A stretch of DNA of 64,000 nucleotides from Mycolicibacter minnesotensis (GTDB lineage: Bacteria > Actinomycetota > Actinomycetes > Mycobacteriales > Mycobacteriaceae). The translations under genes were made by a program, and so were the position numbers. The notes below the pieces were generated by a model, which ran no database searches, had not been told where the DNA came from, and worked only from the letters and a program-made list of their open reading frames with translations. Position 1 is the stretch's first letter. Every line of letters begins with the position of its first letter. Positions 45,897 to 53,466 of this stretch are shown here, piece by piece. Where the stretch lies: contig NZ_AP022589.1 in assembly GCF_010731755.1 (NCBI RefSeq), positions 744,001 through 808,000 on the forward strand, read 5' to 3'.

Positions 45897-46598
45897 CTAG
45901 CCGACCCGGCCCTGCAGCTGGCGGGCCGCAAAGTCGGCGCCCTGCTGAACCATCGTCGGGTCTTCGTCGGCGTAGCTGTCATGGGCGGCAAAGTTCATGC
46001 CGTCGGAACAGACGGCGTCCTCTGCAGCACACACCGGCAGCGTCTTCGTCTGGTACAGCGGACCGATCACGATCGTGGGCTCGTTGAGGAAGTTCATCGC
46101 CCGCTCATTGGGCATCGCGAACAGCACTACCGCAGCCACATGGTCGGCGACCTCGGGGTCCAGCGGCTTAGGCACAGTCGCTGGGTCGACGCCGTCGGGA
46201 ACCTGGGCCGAAGTGACAAAGCCCATGACCGCGGCACCTTGGGAGTAACCCCCGAGCACCATCTTGGTGCTCGGACAGGTAGTGGCTCTCGAGACCACAT
46301 GCGCTCCCGCGTCCCGAATACCGTCGACCCCGGTGTCCCACTGGTCGCTCGCCGGGTAGTCCACCGCATACACCGCCGGACCGGTTCCGATGCGCGTGGT
46401 GAGCGCATTGAGGAAAGCCTGGCCGGTCGGACCCAGGCCCGGAGGCTCACCGGTGCCCCGGGCAAACACCAACTCGGTATCGGGACAGGGCTCAGCTTCG
46501 GCAGCCGGAATGATCGGACCCACCAGGGTCGCGGCACCCGTGGCGACTGCGGTAACGGCTAGGGGACCAAGAGAATTGATGATGTCACGGACAAACAT
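45897..46598 (-). CDS. Secreted cutinase-like serine esterase 1
   Basis: A 233-residue alpha/beta hydrolase with a signal peptide to about residue 35. The nucleophile is Ser119 in GYSQG, with likely Asp194 and His206. Cys38-Cys108 and Cys190-Cys197 fit the two disulfides of mycobacterial cutinases (CPDTELVFARGTGE, LPVCAAEDAVCSDG). The family hydrolyses short-chain esters and phospholipids at the cell surface. A SigF-like promoter precedes it. A second cutinase lies 0.9 kb away on the other strand. Confidence 0.9.
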   Translation of the reverse strand: MFVRDIINSLGPLAVTAVATGAATLVGPIIPAAEAEPCPDTELVFARGTGEPPGLGPTGQAFLNALTTRIGTGPAVYAVDYPASDQWDTGVDGIRDAGAHVVSRATTCPSTKMVLGGYSQGAAVMGFVTSAQVPDGVDPATVPKPLDPEVADHVAAVVLFAMPNERAMNFLNEPTIVIGPLYQTKTLPVCAAEDAVCSDGMNFAAHDSYADEDPTMVQQGADFAARQLQGRVG

Positions 46599-46609
46599 GT
46601 CCGTTAAGG

Positions 46610-46635
46610 TGCCCGCGCCGACGGCGGCTCAAACC
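46610..46635 (-). promoter_or_regulatory. SigF-like promoter for cutinase 1
   Basis: Minus strand: GGTTT (46635-46631), 16 bases, GGGCA (46614-46610). The -10 has C instead of T at position four. Confidence 0.5.
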
Positions 46636-46696
46636 GCCTTCTTCGATTGTCTTGCGGAACGTTTGCAGGCCGGGACCCGGACCACGGCGTCCGAGC

Positions 46697-46852
46697 TCAG
46701 TACCAGTAGCGTCTGCCTCCCACCGGCCGGCCGAGAGCGCCCAACAGCCAGAACACCGCGCCGACCACCAGCAAGACTATGCCAACCGCCCACAGGACGT
46801 AGATGTTGAAGACCATGCCCACTATCAGCAGCACAAGTCCGACGCCGATCAT
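46697..46852 (-). CDS. DUF6131 small membrane protein, paralogue 2
   Basis: 51 residues with the same two-helix layout as the protein at 39955 and the same end (GRPVGGRRYWY). The first helix (GVGLVLLIVGMVFNIYVLW) and the second (GIVLLVVGAVFWLLGALG) fill most of the chain. It is too short for automated calls but both copies share length, ends and a SigF-like promoter, so it is a real gene. Its function is unknown; by its small size it may be a membrane stress peptide. Confidence 0.75.
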   Translation of the reverse strand: MIGVGLVLLIVGMVFNIYVLWAVGIVLLVVGAVFWLLGALGRPVGGRRYWY

Positions 46853-46930
46853 GAGCCACACCCCAGGATCGCGTCGGCGTCGGCGGCCGCCGACGTGTCA
46901 TCACACAGCATTTGTTCCATCACAGCGTGA

Positions 46931-46956
46931 TACCCGAGAGACCGGGGGGCAAAACC
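46931..46956 (-). promoter_or_regulatory. SigF-type promoter for DUF6131 paralogue 2 (perfect)
   Basis: Minus strand: GGTTT (46956-46952), 16 bases, GGGTA (46935-46931), followed by TC. About 78 bases ahead of the start at 46852. Confidence 0.75.
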
Positions 46957-47016
46957 TATCTCAGTTCGGCCGCTCAGGCACCACGCCCATCCGGGAGCCG
47001 ATCCGTGAAGCCAGAC

Positions 47017-47142
47017 TTACTCAGGCCGAAAAGCGATCGCCAGTGCCAGCAGATCGACCGCCAGCAGCGCCCACCCCGCAGCCGGTACCAGCCATCCACG
47101 CCGTCTGCCCGCTGTGAAGAACGAGGCCAGGATAGTCAGCAC
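47017..47142 (-). CDS. 41-residue membrane protein
   Basis: GTG 47142 follows GGGAGAG and begins a 41-residue chain: MLTILASFFTAGRRRGWLVP and AAGWALLAVDLLALAIAFRPE (split). Its pattern (LT-x-L-x2-FF-x3-R-x-G-x-LV...GW-x-LLA-x-DLL) repeats the C-terminal part of the 130-residue protein at 53038. The second helix is strongly hydrophobic. It may be a duplicate that lost its first part or an independent small protein. No SigF box was found in front of it. Confidence 0.5.
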   Translation of the reverse strand: MLTILASFFTAGRRRGWLVPAAGWALLAVDLLALAIAFRPE

Positions 47143-47398
47143 AGCATGAACTCTCCCTTCGGTGCAGCGGACCGTTTCCGTAGGTGTCGACCGCTCAGTT
47201 CTTGCCGCCGGTCCTAGCGATCGTCCCGGCCAGGTGCACGGGCTGCGTTGCCTCCGACACTGCAGAAGCAGCGCCGTGGCGCACGTCGGTAGAAGACGCG
47301 GCCAAAGACGTTGCAATCATCAGCTTCTCACCGTTTTTCGGCGATCCGCCACGACGGCACCGAACTAGTCTTTCCCTTTTTCCCTGGGCTGAAACCAC

Positions 47399-47424
47399 GG
47401 TTTGCCAGCGGACTGCAACGGGTA
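47399..47424 (+). promoter_or_regulatory. SigF-type promoter for cutinase 2 (perfect)
   Basis: GGTTT (47399-47403), 16 bases, GGGTA (47420-47424), then TC. The ATG is 18 bases downstream. Confidence 0.78.
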
Positions 47425-47441
47425 TCAATCGTCTCGTTGTG

Positions 47442-48116
47442 ATGAGTCAGATCCTTACCGTGGTGGCCGTGTCGGGCGGCGCGCTGTTGTTCACGTCGGC
47501 GAGTGGCGACGCGGTCGCCGCTGGGTGCGCCGACATCGCGGTGGTGTTTGCGCGCGGCACCGGGGAAGCCCCCGGCGTCGGTTGGATGGGCCAGCAGTTC
47601 ATCGACGCGCTGCGATGGCGCACCTGGGGGCGCGCACTGGATGTCTACCCAGTGGACTTTCCCGCCGTGCCCGAGTTCGAGCCCTCGGCCGCCGGTATCG
47701 CCAACGCCGCCGCTCACCTCCGCGATCTCTACACCAGGTGTCCCGGTACCCAGCTCATCGTCGGCGGGTACTCGCGTGGTGCGGCACTGATCGGATATGT
47801 GACCGATCCGGCATCGGCCGGCAAGTTCGGAGCCTCCCTGCCTCCCGAGGCTGCCAGTCACGTCGCCGCCGTGGCCTTACTGGGCAGACCGTCCGCAGCG
47901 TTCTTGTACTCAATCGGGGCCCCACCGCTGTCCATCGGACCGAGCTACGCCGCCAAGACCATCGACTTGTGCGCGCTCGGCGATCCTGTCTGCTCGGCGG
48001 GCGACAATGGAGCCGCGCATACCGCGTACGCCGCAAATGGCATGACCGCTGAGGCCGCAGACTTTGCCGTCGACCACCTGAGGCCACTTGAAGCCGTTCC
48101 GGGGCAGCCGCTCTAG
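47442..48116 (+). CDS. Secreted cutinase-like serine esterase 2
   Basis: A 224-residue protein with a signal peptide to about residue 27 (GDAVAAG). Nucleophile Ser111 is in GYSRG rather than the usual GYSQG; Asp181 (ALGDPVC) and His193 (AAHTAY) complete the triad. Disulfide candidates are Cys29-Cys100 and Cys177-Cys184. About 30-35% of positions match the neighbouring cutinase by eye, so the two are distant paralogues. It starts right after a perfect SigF promoter. An in-frame GTG just ahead of the ATG may be the real start. Confidence 0.86.
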   Translation: MSQILTVVAVSGGALLFTSASGDAVAAGCADIAVVFARGTGEAPGVGWMGQQFIDALRWRTWGRALDVYPVDFPAVPEFEPSAAGIANAAAHLRDLYTRCPGTQLIVGGYSRGAALIGYVTDPASAGKFGASLPPEAASHVAAVALLGRPSAAFLYSIGAPPLSIGPSYAAKTIDLCALGDPVCSAGDNGAAHTAYAANGMTAEAADFAVDHLRPLEAVPGQPL

Positions 48117-48178
48117 CGTGTGGTGGCTGTCCGCCACATTTTCCGGAGAGTACAGGCACTGCCGCGCCACACTGACAC

Positions 48179-48202
48179 GTTTCGGTCCTTCCCCGCGGGG
48201 TA
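48179..48202 (+). promoter_or_regulatory. SigF-type promoter for the FAD-Rieske gene
   Basis: GTTT (48179-48182), 15 bases, GGGTA (48198-48202), 12 bases before the ATG at 48214. Base before GTTT is C. Confidence 0.65.
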
Positions 48203-48213
48203 CAGATTCGAGT

Positions 48214-49719
48214 ATGACGTCGCTATGGCTCGCCAACAGGATTGAAACGTCGCCGGATTCGGGCAGAGCTGAGGATCTGCCCGAGCATGCCGACGTGGTG
48301 GTGGCGGGCGCCGGCATTACCGGCCTGATGACCGCGCTGCTGCTGGCGCGAGCGGGCCGCCAGGTGCTGGTGTTGGAAGCCCGCACGGTTGGCGCCTGCG
48401 CGACCGGAAACACCACCGCCAAGATCAGCCTGCTGCAAGCCACCCAGCTCTCGAAGATCTTGGCCAAGCAGGGCAAGGACCTGGCGGCCGGATACCTGGC
48501 CGGCAATCGCGCCGGACAAGACTGGCTGCTGGCGTTCTGCGCCGCCTCCGGGGTGCCGGTCCAGCGCGAAGACGCTTACAGCTTCGCCCAGTCCGAGCAC
48601 GGGGTGGCCGCAGCCCGCGCCGAGTTCGAAGCCTGCCGTGCGCTTGGGCTGCAAGCTACGTGGGAAGCACACGCCGACACGCCATTTGATTACCACGGCG
48701 GGGTCCGGCTTGAAGAACAAGCGCAGTTCGATCCGATGCTCTTTCTCGACGCGCTCCGCGCCGAGCTATGCGCGAGCGGCGGACAACTGCTGGAACACAC
48801 ACGCGTGCAGCATGTTTCCAGCAGGCACCGCATCCTTCGCCTACGCCTCGACACGCCCCGTGGGCATGCCGAACTGCGGGCCGCTCAGCTGGTGCTGGCC
48901 ACCGGAGTCCCGGTACTGGACCGTGGTGGATACTTCGCCCGAGTCAAACCCAGCCGCTCATACTGCATGGCATTCGAGGTACCCGGCGACATCACCCGGC
49001 CGATGATGATCTCCACCGATTCACCGACCCGGTCATTGCGCTACGCCCCGGCCAACGGATCGCGGCTACTGCTGGTCGGTGGGGCCGGGCACACCGTAGG
49101 CCGCGAGAAGCACCCGGGCGAAGCACTGGCAGAACTGGAGTCGTGGACCGTCAGGCACTACCCGGGAGCGGTCCGAACGCACCTGTGGTCGGCGCAGGAC
49201 TATGCCTCTGTAGACGAGCTTCCCTACGTGGGAACTCTCCTTCCTGATAGCGAGACCATCTATGTGGCAACTGGTTTCAACAAATGGGGTATGACGAATG
49301 GGGCGGCCGCGGCACTGGCGTTGTCGGGCCGTATCCTCGGTGCGCGACCAGATTGGGACCGAGCGTTTACGACCTGGCGAACCGGCGAGCTGCGCGGCCT
49401 GCCCGCGGCCATGGCCGCCAATCTGGCGGTCGGATTCCACCTGGCGAAAGGCTGGATCACCCCGACAGCCCGCCTGGGCCGGGGCCGCTACGGAAATGAT
49501 GGCGGCGTGGTCAGCGGACCACCCTGGCACCTACAGGCTCAGTGCCAGGTGGACGGGGTCGAGCACCGGCTCTCCCCGGTCTGCCCCCACCTTGGCGGCA
49601 TCGTCACCTGGAATGAGGTCGACCGGGCCTGGGAATGCCCGCTGCACGGTTCGCGCTTCGCTCCCGACGGCAGCGTGTTGGAAGGTCCGGCCACCCGCGG
49701 CCTGACCGCCGACAACTGA
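48214..49719 (+). CDS. FAD-dependent oxidoreductase with C-terminal Rieske domain
   Basis: A 501-residue DadA-type flavoprotein. The dinucleotide motif is VVAGAGITGLMTALLLARAG (about residue 31); the FAD-loop signatures GNTTAKISLLQ and the late GGAGHTVGREK follow. At the C-terminus a Rieske centre CPHLGG...CPLHGS binds a [2Fe-2S] cluster, so electrons probably pass from FAD to the cluster or the reverse. Similar fusions occur in Actinobacteria; the substrate is unknown (glycine- or amine-like compounds are suggested by the fold). Its stop lies four bases from the convergent sigF stop. Confidence 0.85.
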   Translation: MTSLWLANRIETSPDSGRAEDLPEHADVVVAGAGITGLMTALLLARAGRQVLVLEARTVGACATGNTTAKISLLQATQLSKILAKQGKDLAAGYLAGNRAGQDWLLAFCAASGVPVQREDAYSFAQSEHGVAAARAEFEACRALGLQATWEAHADTPFDYHGGVRLEEQAQFDPMLFLDALRAELCASGGQLLEHTRVQHVSSRHRILRLRLDTPRGHAELRAAQLVLATGVPVLDRGGYFARVKPSRSYCMAFEVPGDITRPMMISTDSPTRSLRYAPANGSRLLLVGGAGHTVGREKHPGEALAELESWTVRHYPGAVRTHLWSAQDYASVDELPYVGTLLPDSETIYVATGFNKWGMTNGAAAALALSGRILGARPDWDRAFTTWRTGELRGLPAAMAANLAVGFHLAKGWITPTARLGRGRYGNDGGVVSGPPWHLQAQCQVDGVEHRLSPVCPHLGGIVTWNEVDRAWECPLHGSRFAPDGSVLEGPATRGLTADN

Positions 49720-49723
49720 GTGG

Positions 49724-50515
49724 CTACTGCAACTGATCGCGAAGCTTGCCTAGAGATCTGGCCAGCAGTCGGGACACGTGCATCTGTGAGATTCCGACCC
49801 GGTCGGCGATCTGCGTCTGAGTCATCGACTCGAAAAACCGCAATACCAGCACCGTGCGTTCACGCTCCGGCAGTGCCTCCAGCAGCGGCCGCAACGCCTC
49901 GCGGTCCTCGATCCGGTCCATCCGGGCGTCGACATCGCCGAGTGTGTCAGCAATCGAGCGGGCGTCGTCTTCATCCGAGCCTCCGCCGCCGCCGTCGATC
50001 GACAGCGTGTTGTAGGAACTCCCCGCTACGAGCCCTTCGACCACCTCGTCTCGGCTCAACTCGAGTTCAGTGGCGAGCTCGGAGGCGGTGGGCGCCCGCC
50101 CCAGGCGCTGCGAGAGTTCAGCGGTAGCGACACCCAGGCGCAGGTGCAGCTCTTTGAGCCGTCGGGGCACCTTGACCGACCAGCTGTTGTCGCGGAAGTG
50201 GCGGCGGACCTCGCCCATGATCGTCGGGACCGCGAATGAGACGAAGTCGGAGCCGGTTTCGACGTCAAAACGTGTGACGGCGTTGACCAGGCCCACGCGC
50301 GCCACCTGGACCAGATCGTCACGCTGCTCTCCGCGCCCCTCGAACCGGCGCGCGATGTGGTCGGCCAGCGGGAGACACCGCTCCACGATCTTGTCCTTGC
50401 GGTTTCGGAAGTCGGCCGAATCGATGTCGTACTCGGCGAGCTCACGAAACATATCGCCGACGTCGGCGTACTCCGATCCGGACTGTGAGCCGCTGCGCGC
50501 GGCGCGCGGGCTCAC
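49724..50515 (-). CDS. sigF: Stress sigma factor SigF
   Basis: A 263-residue group-3 sigma factor (M. tuberculosis SigF: 261). Region 2 has LVQVARVGLVNAVTRFD and FVSFAVPTIMGEVRRHFRD; region 4 contains RTVLVLRFFESMTQTQIADRVG with ISQMHVSRLL. It directs transcription from GTTT/GGGTA promoters, many of which lie in this window. GTG overlaps the rsbW stop (GTGA), coupling synthesis of sigma factor and its antagonist. A long glycine/aspartate-rich insert between regions 3 and 4 (SIDGGGGGSDEDD) is visible. Confidence 0.96.
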   Translation of the reverse strand: MSPRAARSGSQSGSEYADVGDMFRELAEYDIDSADFRNRKDKIVERCLPLADHIARRFEGRGEQRDDLVQVARVGLVNAVTRFDVETGSDFVSFAVPTIMGEVRRHFRDNSWSVKVPRRLKELHLRLGVATAELSQRLGRAPTASELATELELSRDEVVEGLVAGSSYNTLSIDGGGGGSDEDDARSIADTLGDVDARMDRIEDREALRPLLEALPERERTVLVLRFFESMTQTQIADRVGISQMHVSRLLARSLGKLRDQLQ

Positions 50516-50949
50516 CGCCCGGAGTCCGCCCGGCGGGTTGTCAACGTGACACCGAATACCTCACCCGGACTGTCGGTTTCCTGCCCCTCACGGAACGCCT
50601 GCACGTCATCGACCAGCGCAGTGAGCACGTGCCAGCTGAAGCTGCCCGGAACCAGCACACCAGCCGCGGTACCGGCTGCCGACGCCTGGATCGTCACGTG
50701 GTCGTCGTGCGGATCGATGACGACCGTCAGCATCGCGCCCGGTGCGGCGGCGCGAATCAGCTGTGTGCACAGTTCGTCGATCGCCAGCCGCAGGTCCGCG
50801 ACGGTGTCGACATCCAGATCCTCATACGTGGCCACAGCACCCACCAGCATGCGGATCACCGCGAGGCTTTCCAGTCTGGGCGTCACCCGCAGTTCGACGG
50901 CCCGTTCGCTGCAGGCGCGCTGCGCCCGATCACTGTCAATATCGGTCAT
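50512..50949 (-). CDS. rsbW: Anti-sigma factor RsbW/UsfX (SigF antagonist)
   Basis: A 145-residue HATPase-type anti-sigma factor, the same length as M. tuberculosis UsfX. The N-box is LRLAIDELCTQLIR, where the usual second Asn is absent in this branch, and the G-box region is SFSWHVLTALVDDV. It binds SigF and blocks it; release is expected via STAS antagonists such as the two encoded in this region. GGGAGGC precedes the ATG. It forms an overlapping operon with sigF and sits behind a candidate SigF promoter. Confidence 0.93.
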   Translation of the reverse strand: MTDIDSDRAQRACSERAVELRVTPRLESLAVIRMLVGAVATYEDLDVDTVADLRLAIDELCTQLIRAAAPGAMLTVVIDPHDDHVTIQASAAGTAAGVLVPGSFSWHVLTALVDDVQAFREGQETDSPGEVFGVTLTTRRADSGR

Positions 50950-51101
50950 GAAGCCTCCCGGCGAAATCGGACCGAGACTACTGCTGCGCGTCACTCGACT
51001 GCCCACCACCCTCGGATCCAGGCATCCTGACGCATTCCGCCCTCAGCCGACGACGTCACCATGGCACGCCGGCTGCCTCGAGATCAGTCATGGCACGTCT
51101 G

Positions 51102-51127
51102 TACCCACTCACCGGTGAACTCAATCA
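51102..51127 (-). promoter_or_regulatory. SigF-like autoregulatory promoter for rsbW-sigF
   Basis: Minus strand: TGATT (51127-51123), 16 bases, GGGTA (51106-51102). The -10 is exact, the -35 is weak (three of five). The position, about 150 bases upstream of rsbW, fits the known self-activation of the operon. Confidence 0.5.
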
Positions 51128-51153
51128 CCGGATTGGTACCTGAGTCACAGCAC

Positions 51154-51179
51154 GGCCCGGCCGGAAGTCCGGCCGGGCC
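51154..51179. terminator. GC hairpin downstream of usfY
   Basis: A perfect 12-bp inverted repeat GGCCCGGCCGGA (51154-51165) with its complement 51168-51179, loop of about two to four bases, 17 bases past the usfY stop. It separates usfY from the rsbW-sigF promoter. Confidence 0.7.
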
Positions 51180-51195
51180 GGCGTGACCCCTCGGG

Positions 51196-51507
51196 TTAGT
51201 TCGTCGAAGATTTCTGCCGCGCATCAGCGTGCGCCTGCTGCCACTGATAGTCCACCCTGCCGATCCGGCGATGCTCAAGCAGCAGCCATACCGTGCCGAC
51301 TGCGGCAGCGAGCACCCCAACGACCGCGACTTCCAGCCCCTGGCGGTCATGACCGGTCCCGAACGCGGCGAGGCAGCCGATCCCGGCCACCATGCCTACC
51401 ACCAACAGGGAATAGCCCGGCCACCCCAGGACATCGATCATGGCGCGGCCTGCGTGCGGCAACGTCGTCCGAACGTGGTCGCTCGGGTCATGAAACGTGT
51501 CACCCAC
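51196..51507 (-). CDS. usfY: UsfY-like membrane protein
   Basis: A 103-residue protein with two membrane helices (about 28-48 and 56-76), matching UsfY of the M. tuberculosis sigF cluster in its opening GDTFHDPSDHVRTTLPHAG and ALWLL-like end. Function is unknown. It begins with GTG preceded by GGAAGGAGGTG. It lies upstream of rsbW in the same direction, but a hairpin (51154-51179) separates it, so it is probably a separate transcript. No SigF box was found immediately before it. Confidence 0.85.
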   Translation of the reverse strand: MGDTFHDPSDHVRTTLPHAGRAMIDVLGWPGYSLLVVGMVAGIGCLAAFGTGHDRQGLEVAVVGVLAAAVGTVWLLLEHRRIGRVDYQWQQAHADARQKSSTN

Positions 51508-51621
51508 GGCACCCCACCTCCTTCCGCACGCGACGGCAATTTTGGAACCTACGACCCATCGTATGCCGATATGTCGGCCCGGCGCCGGTTTGGCGGATAT
51601 TCGCAGGGCCTCACCGCGAAG

Positions 51622-52011
51622 TCACCCCATGCCCATGATCGGTACCGCAGTCACCAACACGACGACCAGCATCAACGTCAACAAGAACCATCCGGCGCCC
51701 TGCCAGCCCCACCAGGTGCCCCGCCCGCGCCATACCCGATAGGTGCGCGAGAACGCCCACAGTCCGCCACCGGCCAAGATCGCCGGACCCCCGACGGCCA
51801 GCACGGCCCGGTACGGCCTCCCGCACGCCACCGTGGCCGACAGCGGGTCGCAGGAGCTCACCCACAACACCGCCACTACGACGAACACCAATGCCGCGAC
51901 GGCGGTGGTACCGGTGAAGCGGACAGCCGCTCGCACCTCTTCGTCTTCCTGCCCCAGCCGGTCGCCATCGGGAGTGACGCCCGACCGCCTCCGCGGTTCC
52001 ACATGTTCCAC
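51622..52011 (-). CDS. Polytopic membrane protein of unknown function
   Basis: About 129 residues with three or four hydrophobic helices: TTAVAALVFVVVAVLWV, LAVGGPAILAGGGLWAF, and GWFLLTLMLVVVLVTAVPI. The N-terminal 15 residues after GTG are charged (VEHVEPRRRSG) and may be cytoplasmic. A TTG at 52038 would add nine residues; the start is uncertain. A Cys (SSCDPLS) sits between the first helices. No family was recognised. It points away from the 36-residue gene. Confidence 0.58.
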   Translation of the reverse strand: MEHVEPRRRSGVTPDGDRLGQEDEEVRAAVRFTGTTAVAALVFVVVAVLWVSSCDPLSATVACGRPYRAVLAVGGPAILAGGGLWAFSRTYRVWRGRGTWWGWQGAGWFLLTLMLVVVLVTAVPIMGMG

Positions 52012-52061
52012 CGTCCGCGCTGATGAAGTCTGCGTCAAGGCGATTCGACGCCGGGATCAAC

Positions 52062-52086
52062 GTTTGGGCGCTCGACGGTCCGGGAA
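52062..52086 (+). promoter_or_regulatory. SigF-like promoter for the 36-residue gene
   Basis: GTTT (52062-52065), 16 bases, GGGAA (52082-52086), about 62 bases before the ATG; -10 has A instead of T. Confidence 0.45.
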
Positions 52087-52147
52087 GCCTTGCCGTTGTG
52101 ACGGCTCTCGACCTCACGGGTCTGTCACATCCACGAAGGGAGGACCG

Positions 52148-52258
52148 ATGTCCGACGAGGGCGAGGCGGAGCGCGACGCCGCCAAGCATCAGGCCGAGGC
52201 CGAATCGGCCCGGGCGGCCGCCAAGGCGGCCGAGGCGCGCGAGCAGTCTCACCAGTAG
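52148..52258 (+). CDS. 36-residue charged helical peptide
   Basis: ATG follows GGGAGGACCG, a good ribosome site. The peptide is rich in Ala, Glu and Arg, with repeats of the type E-A-E-S-A-R-A-A-A-K-A-A-E-A-R that would form one amphipathic helix; no hydrophobic segment. Size and composition resemble small stress peptides of other bacteria. It is too short for domain calls. Ends 100 bases before the GlnR-like gene, which has its own candidate promoter. Confidence 0.5.
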   Translation: MSDEGEAERDAAKHQAEAESARAAAKAAEAREQSHQ

Positions 52259-52286
52259 CCCGCGGGCCTGTCGCTACCGTGCACCC

Positions 52287-52311
52287 GGTTACATCCGGAG
52301 CACATCGGGTA
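52287..52311 (+). promoter_or_regulatory. SigF-like promoter for the GlnR-like regulator
   Basis: GGTTA (52287-52291), 15 bases, GGGTA (52307-52311), about 46 bases before the ATG. One -35 mismatch. Confidence 0.55.
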
Positions 52312-52357
52312 CTAAAAGTGTTGAGAGGGAAACGTATCCACGGTTTGGAGCCAGGCG

Positions 52358-53032
52358 ATGGAGATCCTGTTACTGACCGACAGCGGCGAGTTCGCCAGAT
52401 CGCTGTCTGGTCTGCGCGCATTCAGACATTCGATCGCCCGCGGTACGTTGGCCATCAATACGCGCGCCGACTGCCAGGTAGCCGAGGCTGTTCTGGTGGA
52501 TGGCACCTGCGACGAGTCCACTGCGCGCGAGAGTTGCCGCAGGCTCGGCGCCTGGGCTCCCTCGGCCGTCGTGCTGGCCGTCGTGGCCGCCGAAGAATTT
52601 GCCGCGGTCGGCCTCGGCTGGCATGTCGATGACGTCCTTGTCGCAACCGCCGGCCCAGCCGAGGCGAATGCCAGACTGGAGTTGGCCCTGGCACGCCGGC
52701 GCGAATTCGATCCCAACACAGTGCAGTTCGGCGCTCTGGTGATTCGCCCTGACAGCTTCACCGCGTCGCTGTCGGATCGAGATCTTGATCTGACCCTCAC
52801 CGAGTTCAAGCTTCTTCACCACCTGGTGCGCCATGCAGGCCAGGCGTGCAGCCGGACACGGCTGCTTCAGGAGCTCTGGGCCGGTAAAGGCAACCGACGC
52901 AAGGTCGACGTCCACGTGCAGCGGTTACGCGCCAAACTCGGCAGCGAGTACGAGTCGATGGTCGATACCGTTCGCGGGGTCGGCTACATGGCTCCGCGGC
53001 CGCCGCAGACGCAGTGGGCCATCGCCAACTGA
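52358..53032 (+). CDS. GlnR-like orphan response regulator
   Basis: A 224-residue regulator. The receiver resembles actinobacterial GlnR in its opening EILLLTDSGEF and its LVDGTCDE loop but lacks the Asp-Asp pair that chelates Mg, so phosphorylation is unlikely. The winged-helix domain has LTLTEFKLLHHLVRHAGQ and KVDVHVQRLRAKLG, like GlnR and Rv0818. GlnR controls nitrogen genes; this may be a diverged paralogue with other targets. No sensor kinase is next to it. GGAGCCAGGCG precedes the ATG. Confidence 0.8.
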   Translation: MEILLLTDSGEFARSLSGLRAFRHSIARGTLAINTRADCQVAEAVLVDGTCDESTARESCRRLGAWAPSAVVLAVVAAEEFAAVGLGWHVDDVLVATAGPAEANARLELALARRREFDPNTVQFGALVIRPDSFTASLSDRDLDLTLTEFKLLHHLVRHAGQACSRTRLLQELWAGKGNRRKVDVHVQRLRAKLGSEYESMVDTVRGVGYMAPRPPQTQWAIAN

Positions 53033-53037
53033 CCGGG

Positions 53038-53430
53038 TCACAACACCACGAACACGATCAACAGCAGATCGGCTGCGAGCAATATCCAGCCACCGATCCA
53101 CACCAGGAATCCGAGACGGTGTGTGGCGAAGAAGAAGGCCAGAAGAAACGTCAGCGCGGCGATCACCGGCGCAGCGTGGAACAGCAGGCCGAACGACGTC
53201 CCGCCCATTCCGGGGCCCAGGCAAGACGACCTTGCGCATGCGCTGGCACCCGAGGCCCGGGCCAGCGCGAACGTCATCGTCAGCACTGCTGCCGGAGCTG
53301 TCAGCAGCGACAATGTCCAGTTGATCCACGTCCAATCACGAGCCGGTTTCTCCAGGACGGCCGGCACTGCGGCGCCCGGCCCCGCGTCGGAGAAGATCGG
53401 CCCCATTGTGCGCACGCCGTGATTCACCAT
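53038..53430 (-). CDS. Three-helix membrane protein, probable SigF target
   Basis: About 130 residues with three membrane helices: INWTLSLLTAPAAVLTMTFAL, FHAAPVIAALTFLLAFFFA and FLVWIGGWILLAADLLLIVF (first two shown near 19-21 residues; the third 20). The C-terminal helix pair repeats in the 41-residue protein at 47017. Start at ATG 53430 with a candidate SigF promoter ten bases ahead, or a few codons later. Function is unknown. It is tail-to-tail with the GlnR-like gene (five-base gap). Confidence 0.6.
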   Translation of the reverse strand: MVNHGVRTMGPIFSDAGPGAAVPAVLEKPARDWTWINWTLSLLTAPAAVLTMTFALARASGASACARSSCLGPGMGGTSFGLLFHAAPVIAALTFLLAFFFATHRLGFLVWIGGWILLAADLLLIVFVVL

Positions 53431-53439
53431 GACCCTCAA

Positions 53440-53466
53440 TTCCCCCGGGAAGCAGGCCGCCAAACC
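53440..53466 (-). promoter_or_regulatory. SigF-like promoter before the three-helix protein
   Basis: Minus strand: GGTTT (53466-53462), 17 bases, GGGAA (53444-53440). The -10 has A for T and lies nine bases from the ATG, so the transcript may be nearly leaderless. Confidence 0.45.
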
